A DNA stretch of 14,798 bases from Clostridia bacterium (GTDB taxonomy: Bacteria > Bacillota_A > Clostridia > Christensenellales > Aristaeellaceae), in NCBI GenBank assembly GCA_017938645.1, contig JAGBBE010000002.1, forward strand, positions 1 through 14,798, in the 5' to 3' direction. This document shows positions 13,205 through 14,798 of the stretch, piece after piece; the stretch's first letter is position 1; each line of letters starts with the position of its first letter. The translations under genes and the position numbers were made by a program. The notes under the pieces are model-generated. The model worked only from the letters and a program-made list of their open reading frames with translations. It made no database searches and was not told the DNA's origin.

Positions 13205-14053
13205 TTATGCTCCAAGATTTTTCAAAAATGCATCCACTTTCTGCTGTTGGTATTCACCGCCATAGGTACCGCTGACCAAATGGTCAAAACCGTACGCAAT
13301 CAGTTCCTCCCAACTGGCCTTCTCCTTACGAACAAGGATGGGATAGTAGAACACGCCGTTTTTCACAGCCGCCTGATGGTCGCCCGGCGCATCGCCGCAC
13401 ATCAGGACATGATCCGGCTGATAGCCCTTCTTAAGCAGCTCGCCAATGCAGAAAGCCTTGCTGCCAGCATTCTGCGCAAGAACAATATCTGTATGCTCCA
13501 GCAGGCCATAACGCTCCCACTCTTCCAAAACAGCATCCAGATTGGCACTGGAAACAATCGCCACATCCGCACGCTCATGGACAAAGGCAAGCGCCTCCTT
13601 GGCCATTTCAAAAGGAAGCTTAAGTTCATCCGGCAGCGCGTTGATAGCCGTGTTGACAGCCTTGCTCCAGTTGAGCGCCTTTCTGAGCGAAATATGATCA
13701 GGATTGGCCTTAATGGCCTTTTCAAGCGCGCCGTTGGAAAGCTCCGGGCTGTTGTCAGCCCAGTCCTTCAAAGCAGCAAGATCTTCAATTTCGGTATACA
13801 GATTATTGATCTCCTCGAGCGAAAGAACGAGTGCCTTAAAACGGTTGATACCGCGCGTCATCGTGTAGAGATTGATTTCATTCCAGCGGTTCAGGATTGC
13901 ATCCTGCCACTTTTCAAGGCCCCATTCGGTAACCATGCACGGGCCAAAGCAACGGAAGTGCTTGATATCCATCGTGTCCATCGCGCAGCCATCGCTGTCT
14001 ACGCAGACCAGATATTCTTTTTTCTTTTCAAAGGTGGACAGTTCATTTGCCAT
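13205..14053 (-). CDS. HAD-family hydrolase
   Basis: A 282-residue haloacid-dehalogenase-superfamily phosphatase. Motif I is CVDSDGCAMDT (nucleophile D18, acid/base D20), motif II VSSAN, motif III the Lys of GSKAF, and motif IV CGDAPGDHQAA with its acidic metal ligands. Between motif I and II an all-helical cap of about 130 residues covers the site, longer than in small phosphoglycolate-type members, so a mid-sized sugar phosphate is a reasonable guess. It is the first gene of an operon with the GH3 enzyme, which suggests it handles a phosphorylated product of the same pathway. ATG 14053 has AAGGAG (14067-14062) 8 bases upstream. The promoter lies at 14104-14132, with a palindrome in the leader. 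The substrate is not predictable from sequence. Confidence 0.85.
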   Translation of the reverse strand: MANELSTFEKKKEYLVCVDSDGCAMDTMDIKHFRCFGPCMVTEWGLEKWQDAILNRWNEINLYTMTRGINRFKALVLSLEEINNLYTEIEDLAALKDWADNSPELSNGALEKAIKANPDHISLRKALNWSKAVNTAINALPDELKLPFEMAKEALAFVHERADVAIVSSANLDAVLEEWERYGLLEHTDIVLAQNAGSKAFCIGELLKKGYQPDHVLMCGDAPGDHQAAVKNGVFYYPILVRKEKASWEELIAYGFDHLVSGTYGGEYQQQKVDAFLKNLGA

Positions 14054-14070
14054 GATGTTCTCTCCTTGCG

Positions 14071-14087
14071 TTCCCTGATTCAGGAAA
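14071..14087. promoter_or_regulatory. Imperfect 17-bp palindrome in the HAD-GH3 leader
   Basis: The core CCTGA-T-TCAGG is perfect, and two further base pairs close outside one mismatch (TTC...AAA). It lies between the predicted start point (about 14097) and the SD at 14067-14062, a typical repressor position. It is not the same sequence as the palindrome at 8296-8310. Confidence 0.35.
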
Positions 14088-14103
14088 ACAAAATACGTTT
14101 TGA

Positions 14104-14132
14104 ATTATACATACAAATCGCACTGTAATCAA
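14104..14132 (-). promoter_or_regulatory. Sigma-A promoter of the HAD-GH3 operon
   Basis: On the minus strand TTGATT (14132-14127), a 17-base spacer and a perfect TATAAT (14109-14104). The IS end is about 60 bases upstream of the -35 box, so the core promoter is intact but distal control sites may have been displaced. Confidence 0.75.
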
Positions 14133-14191
14133 CAAATCAGCCTAAAGTGCCAAATCTTTTCCCCATATTTGCAAAAAATCTCCCGGCAAGA

Positions 14192-14798
14192 TGGACTGTA
14201 CCCCAAAGAACAAACAAAGAAAAGAAAAACCCTGAAGTAGAATAAGATCAGTTTATGCGGCCTTGCTTCTGAATTCAACAGGAGTAAGGCCGTTTTTGAG
14301 CGAAATCCGCTCAAAATTATAGAAATCAACGTACTCAGCAACGAGTTGCTCAACTTCGGCACGCGAGGAGAAGTGAGCGCGATACAAGCATTCCGTTTTC
14401 AAGATGCCAAAAAAGTTTTCCATTGCAGCGTTGTCGTATGGACAGCCGGGACTGGACATAGACGGGGAAACATGGTACTCTTTCGTCAGGTCAAAGTATG
14501 CCTGGGATGTGTATTGCGACCCCTGGTCACTGTGGAGGGCGAGTCCACCAGTGACCTTTTCTTGTTGCAGAGCTTCACGGATGGTGTCCGTAACCAAAGA
14601 AGAGGACATATCCGAGGCAATCTTCCATGCCAGGACGACTTTGCCGCACAAGTCGAGTACCGCACACATATAAAGCATACGACCAGGAATAGGAATGTAA
14701 GTGATATCCGTTACCCAGAAACGGTTGGGCTGTATCTGTTCAAAGCAGCGTTTCAGCAGATTGGGATATTTGTGAACAGCCTGCTTGTAGCGTATGTA
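14192..14798 (-). mobile_element. IS3-family insertion sequence, 3' part (runs off the right edge)
   Basis: The element contains the transposase C-terminal half and a putative terminal end reading TGGACTGTACCCC from 14192. This has the 5'-TG start common to IS3 ends and lies 61 bases beyond the transposase stop. The other end, and therefore the terminal repeat pairing and the target duplication, is outside the window, so the exact boundary is a guess. Confidence 0.6.
14253..14798 (-). CDS. IS3-family transposase OrfB, DDE domain (5' end beyond window)
   Basis: The frame is open from the window edge to the TAA at 14253, giving 181 residues of the rve integrase domain. It includes 40 residues upstream of the internal Met at 14678. 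All three catalytic acids are visible: Asp in FWVTDITYIP (D31 of the visible part), Asp in LHSDQGSQYTS (D91) and Glu in NAAMENFFG (E127). There are 35 residues between the second Asp and the Glu, the DD(35)E spacing of IS3. The tail with VDFYNFERISLKNGLTPVEF is the usual IS150/IS3 C-terminus. It cuts and joins DNA ends during transposition. The visible part shows no frameshift or stop, so it may be active; OrfA and the frameshift signal would lie to the right. Confidence 0.92.
   Translation of the reverse strand, partial: YIRYKQAVHKYPNLLKRCFEQIQPNRFWVTDITYIPIPGRMLYMCAVLDLCGKVVLAWKIASDMSSSLVTDTIREALQQEKVTGGLALHSDQGSQYTSQAYFDLTKEYHVSPSMSSPGCPYDNAAMENFFGILKTECLYRAHFSSRAEVEQLVAEYVDFYNFERISLKNGLTPVEFRSKAA

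Noticed and set aside
14133..14191. Riboswitch or small RNA in the gap between the HAD promoter and the IS
   Set aside because: No extended pairing, conserved aptamer-like pattern or terminator could be seen in this short A-rich stretch.

Overview
The window reads as a chromosomal stretch of a mid-GC member of the Bacillota, probably class Clostridia from a gut or rumen-like setting. This is inferred from purine-rich Shine-Dalgarno sites (AAGGAG, GAGGAGGT), sigma-A style promoters, U-tailed intrinsic terminators, and the protein families present. No rRNA or tRNA gene and no CRISPR array was seen. Nothing identifies a species.

Layout. The left edge (1-75, minus) holds the first 25 codons of what looks like an IS1182-type transposase. 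Then come, all on the minus strand, an EamA/DMT-family permease (169-1065), a P-type Ca2+-ATPase (1204-3843), a secreted protein with two Ig-like modules (4032-5555), and a translationally coupled pair. That pair is a metallophosphoesterase (5700-6314) behind a cytosolic BMP-type solute-binding protein with a ParB-like N-terminal part (6311-8263). Upstream of the pair lies an ankyrin-GH43 fusion protein (8378-10216, minus). A lactonase-family beta-propeller gene runs divergently on the plus strand (10319-11305). It meets a HAD hydrolase-GH3 glycosidase operon (14053 to 11418, minus) at a pair of back-to-back terminators. The right edge (about 14192-14798) is the 3' part of an IS3-family element with a DD(35)E transposase running off the window.

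How the genes may work together. The GH43, GH3, lactonase, HAD and BMP-domain proteins all lack signal peptides. The 8.3-14 kb part therefore looks like an intracellular carbohydrate-processing neighbourhood: glycosidases, a sugar-lactone hydrolase and a sugar-phosphatase-like HAD, with no transporter for the sugar in view. The most unusual proteins are the ankyrin-GH43 fusion and the ParB-like/BMP fusion, which is coupled by a 4-base overlap to a phosphoesterase with a variant first metal motif. A perfect 15-bp palindrome sits just downstream of the promoter of the BMP gene. Other operator-like palindromes sit at the Ca2+-ATPase -10 box and in the HAD-GH3 leader.

Terminators are well defined. 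Six hairpins each carry one wobble pair that is G-U only on the strand of the gene they follow, which independently confirms their direction.
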